Assembly: GCF_000406925.1 (NCBI RefSeq)
Contig: NZ_KE136347.1
Location: 286,025 to 350,024, forward strand
Direction of reading: 5' to 3'
From: Enterococcus columbae DSM 7374 = ATCC 51263
GTDB lineage: Bacteria; Bacillota; Bacilli; Lactobacillales; Enterococcaceae
DNA length: 64,000 bases
Below the pieces are notes generated by a model. It did not search any database and was not told where the DNA came from. It saw only the letters and a list, made by a program, of their open reading frames with translations. Positions 28,451 to 38,754 of this stretch are shown piece after piece. The position numbers and the translations under genes were made by a program. Within the stretch, counting starts at the first letter, position 1, and the number at the start of each line of letters is the position of its first letter.

Positions 28451-30910
28451 TTGGAACAAGAAAAGAATATTGAAGAACTGACACTTGAAGATGTCATGGG
28501 TGATCGTTTTGGTCGTTATTCTAAATATATTATTCAAGAACGTGCTTTGCCGGATATTCGTGATGGCCTAAAGCCCGTTCAACGCCGGATATTATTTGCT
28601 ATGAATAAAGATGGCAATACCTTTGAGAAGGCCTTTCGTAAATCAGCTAAATCAGTTGGAAATATCATGGGCTTTTTTCACCCACATGGCGATAGTAGTA
28701 TCTATGAAGCGATGGTCAGAATGAGTCAGGATTGGAAACTCCGTGAAATCTTGATTGAAATGCATGGGAATAACGGAAGTATGGATGGGGATCCACCAGC
28801 AGCGATGCGTTATACCGAAGCACGATTATCCGAATTAAGTGGAGAATTACTAAAAGATATTGATAAAGAAACCGTAGAATTAGTTTGGAATTTTGATGAT
28901 TCAGAAAAAGAACCAACTGTTTTGCCGGCTAAATTTCCCAACCTATTGGTAAATGGCTCAACAGGGATTTCCGCTGGTTATGCAACGGAAATTCCCCCAC
29001 ATAATTTAGCGGAAGTGATTGATGGGACTATTTATTTAATTGATCATCCTGATGCTTCGTTAAAACAATTAATGCAATATATTCCTGGTCCAGATTTTCC
29101 AACTGGAGGCATTCTACAAGGAACGAAAGAGTTAGCGCAAGCCTACGAAACGGGTCGAGGAAAGGTTATCTTACGTTCAAAAACGTTTATTGAAAATATT
29201 AAGGGAAATAAACAGCAGATTGTTATTAATGAAATTCCTTATGAAGTCAATAAAGCCAATTTAGTTCGAAAAATTGATGAAATCCGTATTAATAAAAAAA
29301 TCGAAGGAATTGCTGAAGTACGTGATGAAAGTGACCGAACTGGTTTGCAAATTGTAGTTGAGTTAAAAAAAGAGGCCAATGCAGAAGGTATATTAAATTA
29401 TTTATTTAAAAATACTGAATTACAAATTAACTATAACTTTAATATGGTGGCGATTGATCAAAAACGTCCGCAACAGGTTGGGTTAAAACATATTTTGACT
29501 AGCTATATTCAGCATCGTAAGGAAGTTGTATTAAAACGCAGTCAATTTGAATTGAAAAAAGCGCAAGCTAGACAACATATTGTTGATGGCTTGATGAAAG
29601 CTTTGTCGATTTTAGATGAAGTGATTCAAACGATTCGTGCAAGTAAAGATAAAAAAGATGCGAAGAATAACTTGATTATCCAGCATCAATTTACTGCCGA
29701 GCAAGCCGAAGCAATCGTTAATCTGCAATTATACCGCTTAACGAATACGGATATTACCCAATTGCAAAAAGAAGCAGAAGAACTGGCACTTGAAATTGCA
29801 ACTTTACAAAAAATCATTGCGAACGAAGCTGAATTATTCAAGGTTATCAAACAAGAATTAAAAGACATTAAGAAAAAATATGGTAATGAGCGTCTAACGA
29901 AGATTCAAGCTGAAATTGAAGAGATTAAAATCGAAACAGAAGTCTTAATTGCTGCTGAAGACGTGATGGTTACGGTAACCAAAGAGGGCTATGTGAAACG
30001 CAGTAGCTTGCGTTCATATGCGGCATCGAATTTCGATGAATTGGCGATGAAAGAATCGGATTACCTCATTATGTGTCAGCAATTAAACACTCTTGATCAT
30101 TTATTGTTAGTAACAAATAAAGGAAATGTCATTTACCGACCAATTCATGAATTACCTGATTTAAGATGGAAGGAAATTGGCGAACATATTTCGCAAACGA
30201 TTTTAAAGCTTTCTGTGGATGAAAATATCATTGCAGCTTTTAGCTATAAGGAATTGTCAGCTGTCGCTACTTTTGTTTTAATCTCTAAACAAGGGCTGAT
30301 TAAGCAGGTAAAAATGGATGAATTTACTCCTTGGCGCACCTATAAGACTCGCTTTGCTACGATGATGAATCTAAAAGAAAATGACGAAGTGGTAAATGTT
30401 TATCTAACAGAAGAACAGGCCCTGCAAGATGTTTTTGTTGTAACTAATCAAGCCTATGCTTTACGATTTAATTTAGAACAAGTGCCGATTTCAGGTCCAA
30501 AAGCATCTGGGGTCAAATCAATTAATTTAAAAAATGATGATTATGTTGTCAATGGTTTATTGGTTTATTCAAATGGCGATACCCCTATTCTATTGGTCTC
30601 TCAACGCTCAGCAGTTAAACGAATGTTGGCCCAAGAGCTGCCAACAACTGGACGAGCAAAACGTGGCTTGATGATCTTTAGAGAATTAAAGAAAAATCCA
30701 CACCGCGTAGTCTTTATGGCTGAAGGGGACACTCAAGGCTATACGATGTTCAATCAAAAAGGTCAAAGCTATCCATTCACTGGACTTGATTTCCCAATTG
30801 CTGAACGGACATCGAATGGGTCGATGATGCTAGATGAACAAGATGGAGGCCTTGTTATTGCTGTTCAGCCAATCATTACTGCTCCACAAGAAGATTTGCC
30901 AACTGAATAA
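28451..30910 (+). CDS. parC: DNA topoisomerase IV subunit A
   Basis: DNA-cleaving subunit of topoisomerase IV, 819 aa. The active-site tyrosine is in AAMRYTEARLS, and the C-terminal beta-pinwheel repeats are present. The quinolone region reads HPHGDSSIYEAMVRMSQDWK with Ser82 and Glu86 at the usual hot spots, so it looks wild type. The start is TTG at 28451 behind GGAGGG, 11 bp after parE. It ends at a hairpin. Confidence 0.95.
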   Translation: MEQEKNIEELTLEDVMGDRFGRYSKYIIQERALPDIRDGLKPVQRRILFAMNKDGNTFEKAFRKSAKSVGNIMGFFHPHGDSSIYEAMVRMSQDWKLREILIEMHGNNGSMDGDPPAAMRYTEARLSELSGELLKDIDKETVELVWNFDDSEKEPTVLPAKFPNLLVNGSTGISAGYATEIPPHNLAEVIDGTIYLIDHPDASLKQLMQYIPGPDFPTGGILQGTKELAQAYETGRGKVILRSKTFIENIKGNKQQIVINEIPYEVNKANLVRKIDEIRINKKIEGIAEVRDESDRTGLQIVVELKKEANAEGILNYLFKNTELQINYNFNMVAIDQKRPQQVGLKHILTSYIQHRKEVVLKRSQFELKKAQARQHIVDGLMKALSILDEVIQTIRASKDKKDAKNNLIIQHQFTAEQAEAIVNLQLYRLTNTDITQLQKEAEELALEIATLQKIIANEAELFKVIKQELKDIKKKYGNERLTKIQAEIEEIKIETEVLIAAEDVMVTVTKEGYVKRSSLRSYAASNFDELAMKESDYLIMCQQLNTLDHLLLVTNKGNVIYRPIHELPDLRWKEIGEHISQTILKLSVDENIIAAFSYKELSAVATFVLISKQGLIKQVKMDEFTPWRTYKTRFATMMNLKENDEVVNVYLTEEQALQDVFVVTNQAYALRFNLEQVPISGPKASGVKSINLKNDDYVVNGLLVYSNGDTPILLVSQRSAVKRMLAQELPTTGRAKRGLMIFRELKKNPHRVVFMAEGDTQGYTMFNQKGQSYPFTGLDFPIAERTSNGSMMLDEQDGGLVIAVQPIITAPQEDLPTE

Positions 30911-30931
30911 GTAAGCTGTTACAAAACAAAT

Positions 30932-30975
30932 AGCACAGAAGAAATCTGTATCAAGACAGATTTTTCTTCTGTGCT
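30932..30975 (+). terminator. Terminator after parC
   Basis: An 18-bp-class stem from AGCACAGAAGAAATCTGT (30932-30949) with the block ending at 30975. The inner hairpin ATCTGT/ACAGAT is followed by TTTTTC, so either the inner or outer fold could terminate. Confidence 0.7.
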
Positions 30976-31058
30976 AAATTTATAAAAAAATACACAAAAA
31001 AATAATTACATAATTCACAAAATGAAAACCTTGTCATATCAACGATTCCTAGAATAAC

Positions 31059-31080
31059 AGCTATTATTTTAGCTTTTTTG
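31059..31080 (+). terminator. Small hairpin with T tract upstream of pflB
   Basis: AGCTA (31059-31063) and TAGCT (31070-31074) followed by TTTTTG. Only five base pairs; it may be chance. Between it and the parC terminator the DNA is AT-rich with no gene seen. Confidence 0.3.
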
Positions 31081-31104
31081 TTAAAAAAAATTGTATGAAT
31101 GGGC

Positions 31105-31132
31105 TTGCAAAAACGGAGGTATGTGTTATACT
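31105..31132 (+). promoter_or_regulatory. Predicted promoter of pflB
   Basis: TTGCAA (31105-31110), 16-bp spacer, TATACT (31127-31132). Confidence 0.65.
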
Positions 31133-31185
31133 GAACATGTAAAAACTGTTACATACTTTTTATAAGTATTAAGGAGGACCTGATA

Positions 31186-33468
31186 ATGACATCAGTTACA
31201 AACAAATTAGAAACTTTTAACGAATCTGCTTGGAAGGGCTTTAAAGGAAGCGACTGGAAACATGAAGTAAATACTCGTGCTTTTATCCAACAAAACTACA
31301 CTGAATATCGTGGGGATGATAGCTTCTTAGAACCAGCTGCACCAAGTACTGAAAAACTTTGGACAAAACTTCAAGAGTTGTTTGAAATTCAACACCAACA
31401 AAATGGTGTATACGACATGGATAACAACATTCCAGCAACAATTACATCACACGGTCCTGGCTATTTAATCAAAGAAGAAGAAAAAATCGTTGGTTTACAA
31501 ACAGATGTACCATTGAAACAAGCGTTTATGCCATTTGGTGGTATTCGTATGGCCAACACAGCGTTAACTTCAAATGGTTATGAAGAAGATCCTGAAATGA
31601 CAAAAATTTTCACAGAATGGCGTAAGACACACAACCAAGGTGTATTCGATGCGTATACTGATGAAATGCGTTTAGCACGTAAGAACAAAATTATTACTGG
31701 TCTACCAGATGCTTACGGTCGTGGACGTATCATTGGAGATTACCGCCGTGTCGCTTTATATGGTATTGACTTCTTAATGGAACAAAAGAAGAAAGATCAT
31801 GATTTAACTGGTAACAAAGTAATGACGGATGATGTTATTCGTTTACGTGAAGAAATTGCTGAACAATACCGTGCATTAAATGACTTGAAGAAAATGGCTG
31901 CTTCTTACGGATTTGATATTTCTCGTCCAGCTGAGAACGCACAAGAAGCTATCCAATGGTTATACTTCGGTTACCTAGGAGCGATTAAATCTCAAAACGG
32001 TGCGGCTATGTCAATCGGTCGTATCTCAGCATTCTTAGATATCTATATTCAACGTGACTTAGAAAACGGTGTAATCACTGAATTTGAAGCACAAGAATTA
32101 ATTGACCACTTAATTATGAAATTACGTATGGTTAAATTTGCTCGTACACCTGAATACAACCAATTATTCTCTGGTTATCCAATTTGGGCTACTTTATCAA
32201 TCGCTGGTATGGGCTTAGATGGTCGTTCATTAGTTACTAAGAATGATTTCCGTATCTTACACACTTTAACAAATATGGGACCTTCTCCAGAACCAAACTT
32301 AACTGTACTTTATTCTTCACATTTACCAGAAGGATTCAGAACTTATGCAGCTAAAATCGCTAAACAAAGTTCTTCAATCCAATTTGAAAATGATGATTTA
32401 TTACGTGCAAACTGGGGTTCTGATGACTGTGCAATCGCATGTTGTGTATCTGCAACTGTAATGGGTAAAGATATGCAATTCTTCGGTGCACGTGCGAACC
32501 TTGCAAAAGCGGTTCTTTATGCAATCAACGGTGGGGTCGATGAAAAGACTAAGATGCAAGTTGCACCTAAATTCCGTCCAATGACTGGTGAAACCTTAGA
32601 CTTCCATGAATTTATGGAACGCTATAAAGATATCTTAGATTGGTTAGCTGAATTGTATGTAAATACATTAAATGTCATTCACTATATGCATGATAAATAT
32701 GCTTATGAAGCACCACAATTAGCCTTCATGGATTCTAACCTACGTCGTACATTTGCGACAGGTATTGCTGGTATTTCTCATGCTACTGACTCAATCATGG
32801 CGATTAAACATGGTAATGTGAAAGTTATCCGTGATGAAGATGGTATGGCTATTGACTATGTACCACAAAACGAATTCCCAACTTATGGTAACGACAATGA
32901 AGAAGCCGATGCAATGGCAAACTGGATCTTAGAATACTTCATGACTCAAATTAAACGTCAACATACTTACCGTAACTCTACACCTACTACGTCATTGTTA
33001 ACAATTACATCTAACGTAGTTTATGGTAAAGCTACTGGTAATACACCAGACGGACGTCGTGCAGGTAAACCATTAGCGCCAGGTGCAAACCCTTCATATC
33101 AAGATGGTAAGTTCTTGGGCGAAAAGAACGGTTTATTAGCTTCATTAAACTCAACAGCTCGTTTGAACTACCGTAACGCTTTAGACGGTATTTCAAATAC
33201 CCAAACAATTAATCCTAATGGTTTAGGTAAAGATGATGAAACACGTATTAACAACTTACGTAACGTGTTAGATGGTTACTTCGATAAAGGTGGTTACCAC
33301 TTAAACGTAAACGTATTTACAAATGAATTATTACTAGATGCACAAGCTCATCCAGAAAAATATCCAAACTTGACTATTCGTGTATCTGGTTATGCCGTTA
33401 AGTTCCGTGATTTAACTCCTGAACAACAAGCAGACGTTATTTCAAGAACTTCACACGACAGACTATAA
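31186..33468 (+). CDS. pflB: Pyruvate formate-lyase
   Basis: Converts pyruvate and CoA to acetyl-CoA and formate under anaerobic conditions by a glycyl radical. The 760 aa contain the paired catalytic cysteines C419-C420 ([11 protein letters not shown]) and the radical glycine G735 in [13 protein letters not shown] near the C-terminus. Codon use is visibly richer in C-ending codons (AAC, TTC, CGT) than in neighbours, as expected of a very highly expressed gene. AAGGAGG precedes the ATG. The activase pflA follows behind a partial terminator. Confidence 0.97.
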   Translation: MTSVTNKLETFNESAWKGFKGSDWKHEVNTRAFIQQNYTEYRGDDSFLEPAAPSTEKLWTKLQELFEIQHQQNGVYDMDNNIPATITSHGPGYLIKEEEKIVGLQTDVPLKQAFMPFGGIRMANTALTSNGYEEDPEMTKIFTEWRKTHNQGVFDAYTDEMRLARKNKIITGLPDAYGRGRIIGDYRRVALYGIDFLMEQKKKDHDLTGNKVMTDDVIRLREEIAEQYRALNDLKKMAASYGFDISRPAENAQEAIQWLYFGYLGAIKSQNGAAMSIGRISAFLDIYIQRDLENGVITEFEAQELIDHLIMKLRMVKFARTPEYNQLFSGYPIWATLSIAGMGLDGRSLVTKNDFRILHTLTNMGPSPEPNLTVLYSSHLPEGFRTYAAKIAKQSSSIQFENDDLLRANWGSDDCAIACCVSATVMGKDMQFFGARANLAKAVLYAINGGVDEKTKMQVAPKFRPMTGETLDFHEFMERYKDILDWLAELYVNTLNVIHYMHDKYAYEAPQLAFMDSNLRRTFATGIAGISHATDSIMAIKHGNVKVIRDEDGMAIDYVPQNEFPTYGNDNEEADAMANWILEYFMTQIKRQHTYRNSTPTTSLLTITSNVVYGKATGNTPDGRRAGKPLAPGANPSYQDGKFLGEKNGLLASLNSTARLNYRNALDGISNTQTINPNGLGKDDETRINNLRNVLDGYFDKGGYHLNVNVFTNELLLDAQAHPEKYPNLTIRVSGYAVKFRDLTPEQQADVISRTSHDRL

Positions 33469-33486
33469 TCGTTTGAATGTAATGAG

Positions 33487-33516
33487 AGGATGACAAGCAA
33501 TTGTCATCCTTTTTTA
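33487..33516 (+). terminator. Terminator between pflB and pflA
   Basis: AGGATGACA (33487-33495) pairs with TGTCATCCT (33502-33510) and is followed by TTTTTT. It would let pflA be expressed at a lower level than pflB. Confidence 0.8.
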
Positions 33517-33604
33517 CTTAAAAGTTTTCTCATTAATTATTGAATATTGTTCAATATTGCAGTAGCTTTTAAGTGAAATGATGCAGATTGGAGAAGAAAA
33601 AACT

Positions 33605-34372
33605 ATGTCAAATTCAGCACTTGGTATGATTCACTCAACAGAAAATTTTGGTACCGTCGATGGTCCTGGCGTACGCTTTGTCATTTTTACACAAGGATGC
33701 AAGATGCGTTGCCAATTCTGTCATAATCCTGATACTTGGATGATGAAAACTGATACATCCAAAGAACGTTCAGCAGATGATGTTTTACAAGAAGCATTAA
33801 AGTATCGTGCGTACTGGGGAAAAGATGGCGGTATTACAGTTAGTGGTGGAGAACCTTTATTACAGCTTGATTTCTTAATTGATTTATTCAAAAAAGCTAA
33901 AGAACAAGGCATACATACGACTTTAGATACTTGTGGCAAACCTTTCACTAAAGAGGAACCTTTCTTTAGTAAATTCAATGAATTGTTAACGTATACTGAT
34001 TTAATTTTATTTGATATTAAACATATTGATAATGAAGGTCATAAGCAATTAACAAGTTTAGGCAATGAAAATATTTTAGAAATGGCTAAATACTTATCTG
34101 ATGTGAAACAACCAGTATGGATTCGTCATGTTTTAGTACCTGAAAGAACGGATTATGATGATTTATTGATTCGCCTCGATCAATTTATTCAGACGTTGGA
34201 AAATGTTGAGAAAGTCGAAGTTTTACCTTATCACACAATGGGGAAATTCAAATGGGAAAAACTTGGTTTAGACTATCCATTAGAAGGAATCAATCCGCCA
34301 GAAAAAGAACGCGTGGAAAATGCCAAACAATTATTGCACGTCGATCAATATAAAAAATATCTAGAAAAATAG
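33605..34372 (+). CDS. pflA: Pyruvate formate-lyase activating enzyme
   Basis: Radical SAM enzyme that installs the glycyl radical on PflB. The 255 aa start at ATG 33605 (MSNSALGMIHSTENFGTVDGPG). The 4Fe-4S motif is CKMRCQFC (C-x3-C-x2-C), followed by GGITVSGGEPLLQ. The longer frame from 33578 has no good ribosome binding site, while GGAGAAG lies before 33605. It is downstream of pflB across a terminator. Confidence 0.95.
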   Translation: MSNSALGMIHSTENFGTVDGPGVRFVIFTQGCKMRCQFCHNPDTWMMKTDTSKERSADDVLQEALKYRAYWGKDGGITVSGGEPLLQLDFLIDLFKKAKEQGIHTTLDTCGKPFTKEEPFFSKFNELLTYTDLILFDIKHIDNEGHKQLTSLGNENILEMAKYLSDVKQPVWIRHVLVPERTDYDDLLIRLDQFIQTLENVEKVEVLPYHTMGKFKWEKLGLDYPLEGINPPEKERVENAKQLLHVDQYKKYLEK

Positions 34373-34378
34373 AAAAAA

Positions 34379-34421
34379 ATCGAGAAAGCAATCATTAGAT
34401 ATTGATTCTTTCTCGATTTTT
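34379..34421. terminator. Terminator after pflA
   Basis: ATCGAGAAAG (34379-34388) pairs with CTTTCTCGAT (34408-34417), with an inner AATC/GATT pair, followed by TTTTTG and preceded by an A run. Confidence 0.85.
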
Positions 34422-34464
34422 GTTATGATGAATTGGTAAACATTGATGAATAGGAGCGAATGAT

Positions 34465-35394
34465 ATGTCAAAAATTTTAGTTTTCGGACATCAAAATCCA
34501 GATACTGATGCAATTGGCGCAGCGATTGCATTTGCCAATTTACAAAAAGAATTAGGTAAGGACGTAGAAGCGGTAGCCTTAGGTGAACCAAATGAAGAAA
34601 CAGCTTTTGCTTTAAATCATTTTGGTTTAGCAGCACCAAGGGTTGTGACTACTGTAGCGAACGAAGTAGAACAAGTTATGTTAGTCGATCACAATGAATT
34701 TCAACAAAGTGTTGCGGATATTGAAAATGTTGAAGTTTTAGCAGTGGTTGATCATCACCGTATTGCTAACTTCCAAACAGCCGATCCATTATATTATCGT
34801 GCTGAACCAGTTGGCTGCACTTCAACCATTATTTTAAAATTATATAAAGAAGCAAATGTTGAAGTGCCAAAAGCAATTGCCGGTATGATGTTATCAGCGA
34901 TTGTTTCTGATACCTTATTATTTAAATCACCAACCTGCACCCCTGAAGATGTGGCTGCTGCTAAAGAGCTTGCAACCATTGCTGGTGTAGATTTAGAGAC
35001 TTATGGTTTAGAAATGTTAAAAGCAGGGACTAATTTAGGCGATAAAGCTGCTGCTGAATTAATTGATTTAGATGCGAAAAGCTTCCCAATGGCCGATAAA
35101 AACGTACGTATTGCTCAAGTGAATACCGTTGATTTAGCAGAAGTGTTTGCTCGTCAAGCTGAGTTAGAGGCTGCGATGCAAGCGGCCAATGAACAAAATG
35201 GCTATGATTTGTTTGTTTTAGTTGTAACCAATATTTTAGATAGCGATTCTGAGATCTTAGTGGTGGGTGAACCGAAAGAAAAAATCGAAGCAGCTTTTGA
35301 TGTGAAATTGGTGAATCAACGTGCTTTGCTTAAAGGTGTGGTTTCACGTAAGAAACAAGTTGTTCCTCAAATCACAGCAGCTTTCCAAGCCTAA
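34465..35394 (+). CDS. ppaC: Manganese-dependent inorganic pyrophosphatase
   Basis: Family II pyrophosphatase that hydrolyses PPi in the cytoplasm. The 309 aa carry the DHH-type metal motifs [22 protein letters not shown] and [10 protein letters not shown], and the C-terminal DHHA2 region ending [21 protein letters not shown] precedes the ATG. It is monocistronic between two terminators. Confidence 0.96.
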   Translation: MSKILVFGHQNPDTDAIGAAIAFANLQKELGKDVEAVALGEPNEETAFALNHFGLAAPRVVTTVANEVEQVMLVDHNEFQQSVADIENVEVLAVVDHHRIANFQTADPLYYRAEPVGCTSTIILKLYKEANVEVPKAIAGMMLSAIVSDTLLFKSPTCTPEDVAAAKELATIAGVDLETYGLEMLKAGTNLGDKAAAELIDLDAKSFPMADKNVRIAQVNTVDLAEVFARQAELEAAMQAANEQNGYDLFVLVVTNILDSDSEILVVGEPKEKIEAAFDVKLVNQRALLKGVVSRKKQVVPQITAAFQA

Positions 35395-35412
35395 AAACTA
35401 TCAATAGCGATG

Positions 35413-35487
35413 ATCCATGAGAAAGTTTGTCAAATAAACACTAAAATTGGTGTATGTTATGTGGCTTGCTTTTTCATGGATTTTTTT
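35413..35487 (+). terminator. Terminator after ppaC
   Basis: ATCCATGAGAAAG (35413-35425) pairs with CTTTTTCATGGAT (35469-35481). An inner ACAC/GTGT hairpin lies in the loop, followed by seven T. Confidence 0.75.
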
Positions 35488-35566
35488 GCCTTGAAGAAAC
35501 AAAGCGGTTTAAAGTTTGTTGATTTTAATAGAAAAAAATAAAATTATTATGAGGAGTTTTTTACCA

Positions 35567-36382
35567 ATGATGAATTACCTGTATGGGAAAAACTATCAAA
35601 CTGTTCAAGCAATTATTGAAAGTCCTTTTTTTGATCGATTAGTTGATTATTTAATCAATCATGATTCAGTGATTTTACGAGAGTTAAAAAAGCAATTTGC
35701 TGATGAACATCTTTTTGAAAAGAATTTAGAAAAGCTTATTGCGGCCAAGATTATCATTCGTGAAAATCGCCGCTATACTTTTGGTGGGGAAATTTTGAAC
35801 GAAAAGAGTAGCTTAGTTGATCCGCAATTTTCGGTTGATCCTACTTTATTGAACCGTCATTTACTGATGCAATTGGCTAATCGGCTAAAAGCCATTAGTG
35901 CTGAGGATTTTTATTTAGTGAAGACTGACCAACTTGCCTATTTCAAGACCTATCAAACGCCATATTTTAGTTGGCAAATTCTATATAAAAATCCCAGACA
36001 GACGAATGTTGCAACTTATTTTACGGCTTGTGCTACCCAAAATCATCTCGATGCTCACCAAGAGATGTATACGTTAATTGGTGATGTTGACGTGATTTAT
36101 TATCTCGATCAGATTGAAGTGCTAATTGAAAAAATCAAAAAAGGTCGGCGGCGTATTCGTGGATCAATTTTTGTATCATCAGCAGAAAAGTTTGGTTTAA
36201 TTCAAGCTGTGGATGAACGGCTAATGATTGCGAAAGATGTCATAGTGGGTGAAGAAGAGACACTTGAGAATTTTGAAGCTATTTTTCAACTGTTTGATAA
36301 TTATTCAGCAATTGAACAGCGACAAATATTGGCGGATTTAATGCAACAATTAAATGTTGAACAAGTCCAAAAAATTAAATAA
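35567..36382 (+). CDS. Conserved unknown protein, possibly DUF1803-type
   Basis: A 271-aa soluble protein. The start at 35567 is set by GAGGAG ten bases upstream; the frame extends to 35516 without a ribosome binding site. The N-terminal third (NYLYGKNYQTVQAIIESPFFDRLVDYLINH, VILRELKKQF, FEKNLEKLIAAKIIIRENRRYTF) looks like a small winged-helix-like domain. The rest is mixed alpha/beta with KKGRRRIRGSIFVSSAEKFGLI. I recall similar proteins next to ppaC in Lactobacillales under a DUF1803-type name, but that label is tentative and no function is proposed. Confidence 0.75.
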   Translation: MMNYLYGKNYQTVQAIIESPFFDRLVDYLINHDSVILRELKKQFADEHLFEKNLEKLIAAKIIIRENRRYTFGGEILNEKSSLVDPQFSVDPTLLNRHLLMQLANRLKAISAEDFYLVKTDQLAYFKTYQTPYFSWQILYKNPRQTNVATYFTACATQNHLDAHQEMYTLIGDVDVIYYLDQIEVLIEKIKKGRRRIRGSIFVSSAEKFGLIQAVDERLMIAKDVIVGEEETLENFEAIFQLFDNYSAIEQRQILADLMQQLNVEQVQKIK

Positions 36383-36814
36383 ATGACTAGAATGCAAAAT
36401 AACCTGTTTTTTCTAAAAATATTTTTATTTTCAGAAAAGTTAACAGGTTGTTTTTTTGTTTTTATTTTGTTTTCTTATAATAAGAAATGTTTTCTGTATA
36501 TAGATATGAAAATTTCTTTTTTTAACATATTTTTCCATCGTTTTCAGCAAGCGTTTACTTTTTTGGAGTCTGATTTTAAATAAAAGGACTGTTTGATAGG
36601 ATGTCAAGGGAAATTTTTTAATAAAATTAGCAATATAGACTAATCTTTTTAAGATAAAACAGTTTACCGATGATATTTCATCATTTTTTAAATTTATTTA
36701 ATAAATTAGTTAGTTATTCACAAAATAAAGTGATATACTATACTTATAAAAGGTTTGTGTTATTTATCAAATAGGCTAGTACGTTTAATATTATGAATAG
36801 GGAGTAAGGAATAG
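36383..36814 (+). other. 432-bp intergenic region before the glycogen operon
   Basis: It begins with a terminator (36401-36457). A cre-like AGCAAGCGTTTACT (36546-36559) has an intact core but mismatches at positions 1, 3 and 14. The remainder is AT-rich, with an extended -10 TGATATACT (-10 at 36734-36739) that may be the glgB promoter. A 66-codon frame at 36383-36583 has no ribosome binding site, crosses the terminator, and is not considered a gene. Confidence 0.6.
36401..36457 (+). terminator. Terminator after the DUF1803-type gene
   Basis: AACCTGTT (36401-36408) pairs with AACAGGTT (36442-36449), with T/A-rich inner arms, followed by GTTTTTTT. Confidence 0.8.
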
Positions 36815-38704
36815 ATGATGAATATATCTGAAATGTTGGATGCGGCACAAAGGTTTACCACTGGTGAAAATTTTTATTTACATCATTTATTAGGTTGTCA
36901 TATCGAAAATGATCAGGCTGTTTTTCGCGTATGGGCACCTAATGCGCAGCAAGTTTGGCTACAAGGTGACTTTAATCAATGGAATGATAGTAATCCTATG
37001 ACCAAATATGAAGAATTTGGTATTTGGGAAGCAAAAATTACCGATTTTCAGGTGGGGCAGCTGTATAAATATAAAATCATGCAGGCAAACGGTGAGGTGG
37101 TAATGAAGTTTGATCCAATGGCGATTCGCTTTGAAGCTCGCCCTGGTAATGCAGCGGCTATTTACCGTTTACCTGAAAGAAAGTGGCGGGATGGTTTGTG
37201 GCGTGGTCGACAAAAGCGCGCTAATACCTTTAAGCGTCCTTTAAATATTTACGAGGTGCATGCTAGTTCATGGAAACATCACGAAGATGGTCGGCCGTAT
37301 ACCTTTAAAGATTTAACCGAATATTTAGTACCTTATTTAGTGGAAATGAATTATACGCATGTTGAATTTATGCCGCTAACTGAGCATCCATTAGCTGCTT
37401 CTTGGGGCTATCAAACAACAGGCTTTTTTGCTTTAGCTCATGAATATGGCCAACCAGAGGAATTGCAAGAATTTGTTGAAGCGTGTCATTTAAATAATAT
37501 TGGCGTGTTGATGGATTGGGTACCTGGTCATTTTTGTGTAAACTATGATGCATTGGCTTATTACGATGGTACACCAACTTATGAATATTATGATGAAATT
37601 CGAGCCAAAAATATTCGTTGGGGGGCCTTGAATTTTGATTTAGGAAAACCACAAGTACAAAGTTTTTTGATTTCTAGTGCGATGTATTGGTTAGAAACGT
37701 TCCATATTGATGGTATTCGTGTGGATGCAGTATCTAATATGATTTATCGTGACTATGATGAAGGTCCTTGGCAAGCCAATCATGAAGGTGGCAATCGCAA
37801 TTTCGAGGGATATTATTTCTTACAAAAATTAAATGCAGTCATTAAACTTGCCCATCCTAACGTAATCATGATTGCAGAAGAAAGTTCTGCTGATACCAAA
37901 GTTACTGGCATGATTGAAACAGGGGCGTTAGGTTTTGATTATAAATGGAATATGGGTTGGATGAATGATATCCTTAAATTTTATGAAATGGATCCTGTTT
38001 ATCGAAAATATCACTTTAATCTTGCCACTTTTTCGTTTATGTACATGTTTAATGAGAACTTTATTCTTTCACTATCCCATGATGAGGTAGTGCATGGTAA
38101 AAAGAGTCTAATGCATAAAATGTGGGGTGATCGTTATAAACAATTTGCCCATTTACGTAATCTTTACACCTTCTTAATGACTCATCCTGGTAAAAAATTA
38201 TTATTTATGGGCAGTGAATGGGGACAATTTCTGGAATGGAAATTTGCTGAAGGCCTGGAATGGTGCGACTTAGCTGATCCATTGAATCATAAGATGCAGC
38301 ATTTTACGAAAGTATTAAATGAACTGTATCGTCAAGAAAAAGCTTTGTGGGAGTTAGATAATCAAATAGAAACCATTGAATTTATTGATGCAGATAATGC
38401 AGAAGATTCAGTTTTGAGCTTTATTCGTCGTGGTAAAACGAAGAAAGATTTTGTAATTGTTGTATTAAACTTTGCTCCAGTTGAAAGAAAGGATTTTGTT
38501 ATAGGCGTTCCATATCCTGGTGAATATGAAGAAATTTTAAATACCGAAATGGCTGAATTTGGTGGTACATGGGTAAAACCTAACGCGGACATGACTACTC
38601 AGAAAAAGCCATTTAAACAGTATGCTCATCAGATTCAAACGATTCTTCCATCTTTGGGCGCATTAATTATTCGTCCAAAGCATGTGAATGTTCGTTCGAA
38701 ATAA
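36815..38704 (+). CDS. glgB: 1,4-alpha-glucan branching enzyme
   Basis: Introduces alpha-1,6 branches into glycogen. The 629-aa protein has an N-terminal CBM48 ([22 protein letters not shown]) and a GH13 catalytic domain with nucleophile Asp in [18 protein letters not shown], acid Glu in [10 protein letters not shown] and [12 protein letters not shown], typical of branching enzymes. GGAGTAAGGA lies before ATG 36815, with a second ATG directly after it. It is first in the glgB-C-D-A operon. Confidence 0.95.
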   Translation: MMNISEMLDAAQRFTTGENFYLHHLLGCHIENDQAVFRVWAPNAQQVWLQGDFNQWNDSNPMTKYEEFGIWEAKITDFQVGQLYKYKIMQANGEVVMKFDPMAIRFEARPGNAAAIYRLPERKWRDGLWRGRQKRANTFKRPLNIYEVHASSWKHHEDGRPYTFKDLTEYLVPYLVEMNYTHVEFMPLTEHPLAASWGYQTTGFFALAHEYGQPEELQEFVEACHLNNIGVLMDWVPGHFCVNYDALAYYDGTPTYEYYDEIRAKNIRWGALNFDLGKPQVQSFLISSAMYWLETFHIDGIRVDAVSNMIYRDYDEGPWQANHEGGNRNFEGYYFLQKLNAVIKLAHPNVIMIAEESSADTKVTGMIETGALGFDYKWNMGWMNDILKFYEMDPVYRKYHFNLATFSFMYMFNENFILSLSHDEVVHGKKSLMHKMWGDRYKQFAHLRNLYTFLMTHPGKKLLFMGSEWGQFLEWKFAEGLEWCDLADPLNHKMQHFTKVLNELYRQEKALWELDNQIETIEFIDADNAEDSVLSFIRRGKTKKDFVIVVLNFAPVERKDFVIGVPYPGEYEEILNTEMAEFGGTWVKPNADMTTQKKPFKQYAHQIQTILPSLGALIIRPKHVNVRSK

Positions 38705-38733
38705 ATTTTTGTTGTGTTGTGAAAGGAGGGAAA

Positions 38734-38748
38734 GGTGATTTTATCACC
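38734..38748 (+). promoter_or_regulatory. Hairpin between the Shine-Dalgarno and start of glgC
   Basis: GGTGAT-TTT-ATCACC forms a compact hairpin. A strong AAAGGAGGG lies at 38722-38730, 25 bases before the ATG at 38755. Folding would bring the two together. A weaker AAAGGTG is itself part of the hairpin. Confidence 0.5.
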
Positions 38749-38754
38749 GAATGA

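Noticed and set aside
28691-28710. Quinolone-resistance change in parC
   Set aside because: Ser82 and Glu86 are the susceptible-type residues, and parE has the usual PLRGKVIN region.
31000-31020. Possible Rex-binding site before pflB
   Set aside because: Only one half-site (TTCACAA) fits; the other half of the palindrome does not match.
34361-34639. 92-codon minus-strand frame between pflA and ppaC
   Set aside because: Runs across a terminator and into ppaC antisense, without a start signal.
36546-36559. cre-like AGCAAGCGTTTACT before the glycogen operon
   Set aside because: Three consensus mismatches and about 180 bp upstream of the likely -10, so not counted as a supported site; mentioned only within the intergenic entry.
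36383-36583. 66-codon frame after the DUF1803-type gene
   Set aside because: No ribosome binding site, starts right after the previous stop, and its first third is a rho-independent terminator; composition is Phe/Lys-rich as expected of AT-rich non-coding DNA.
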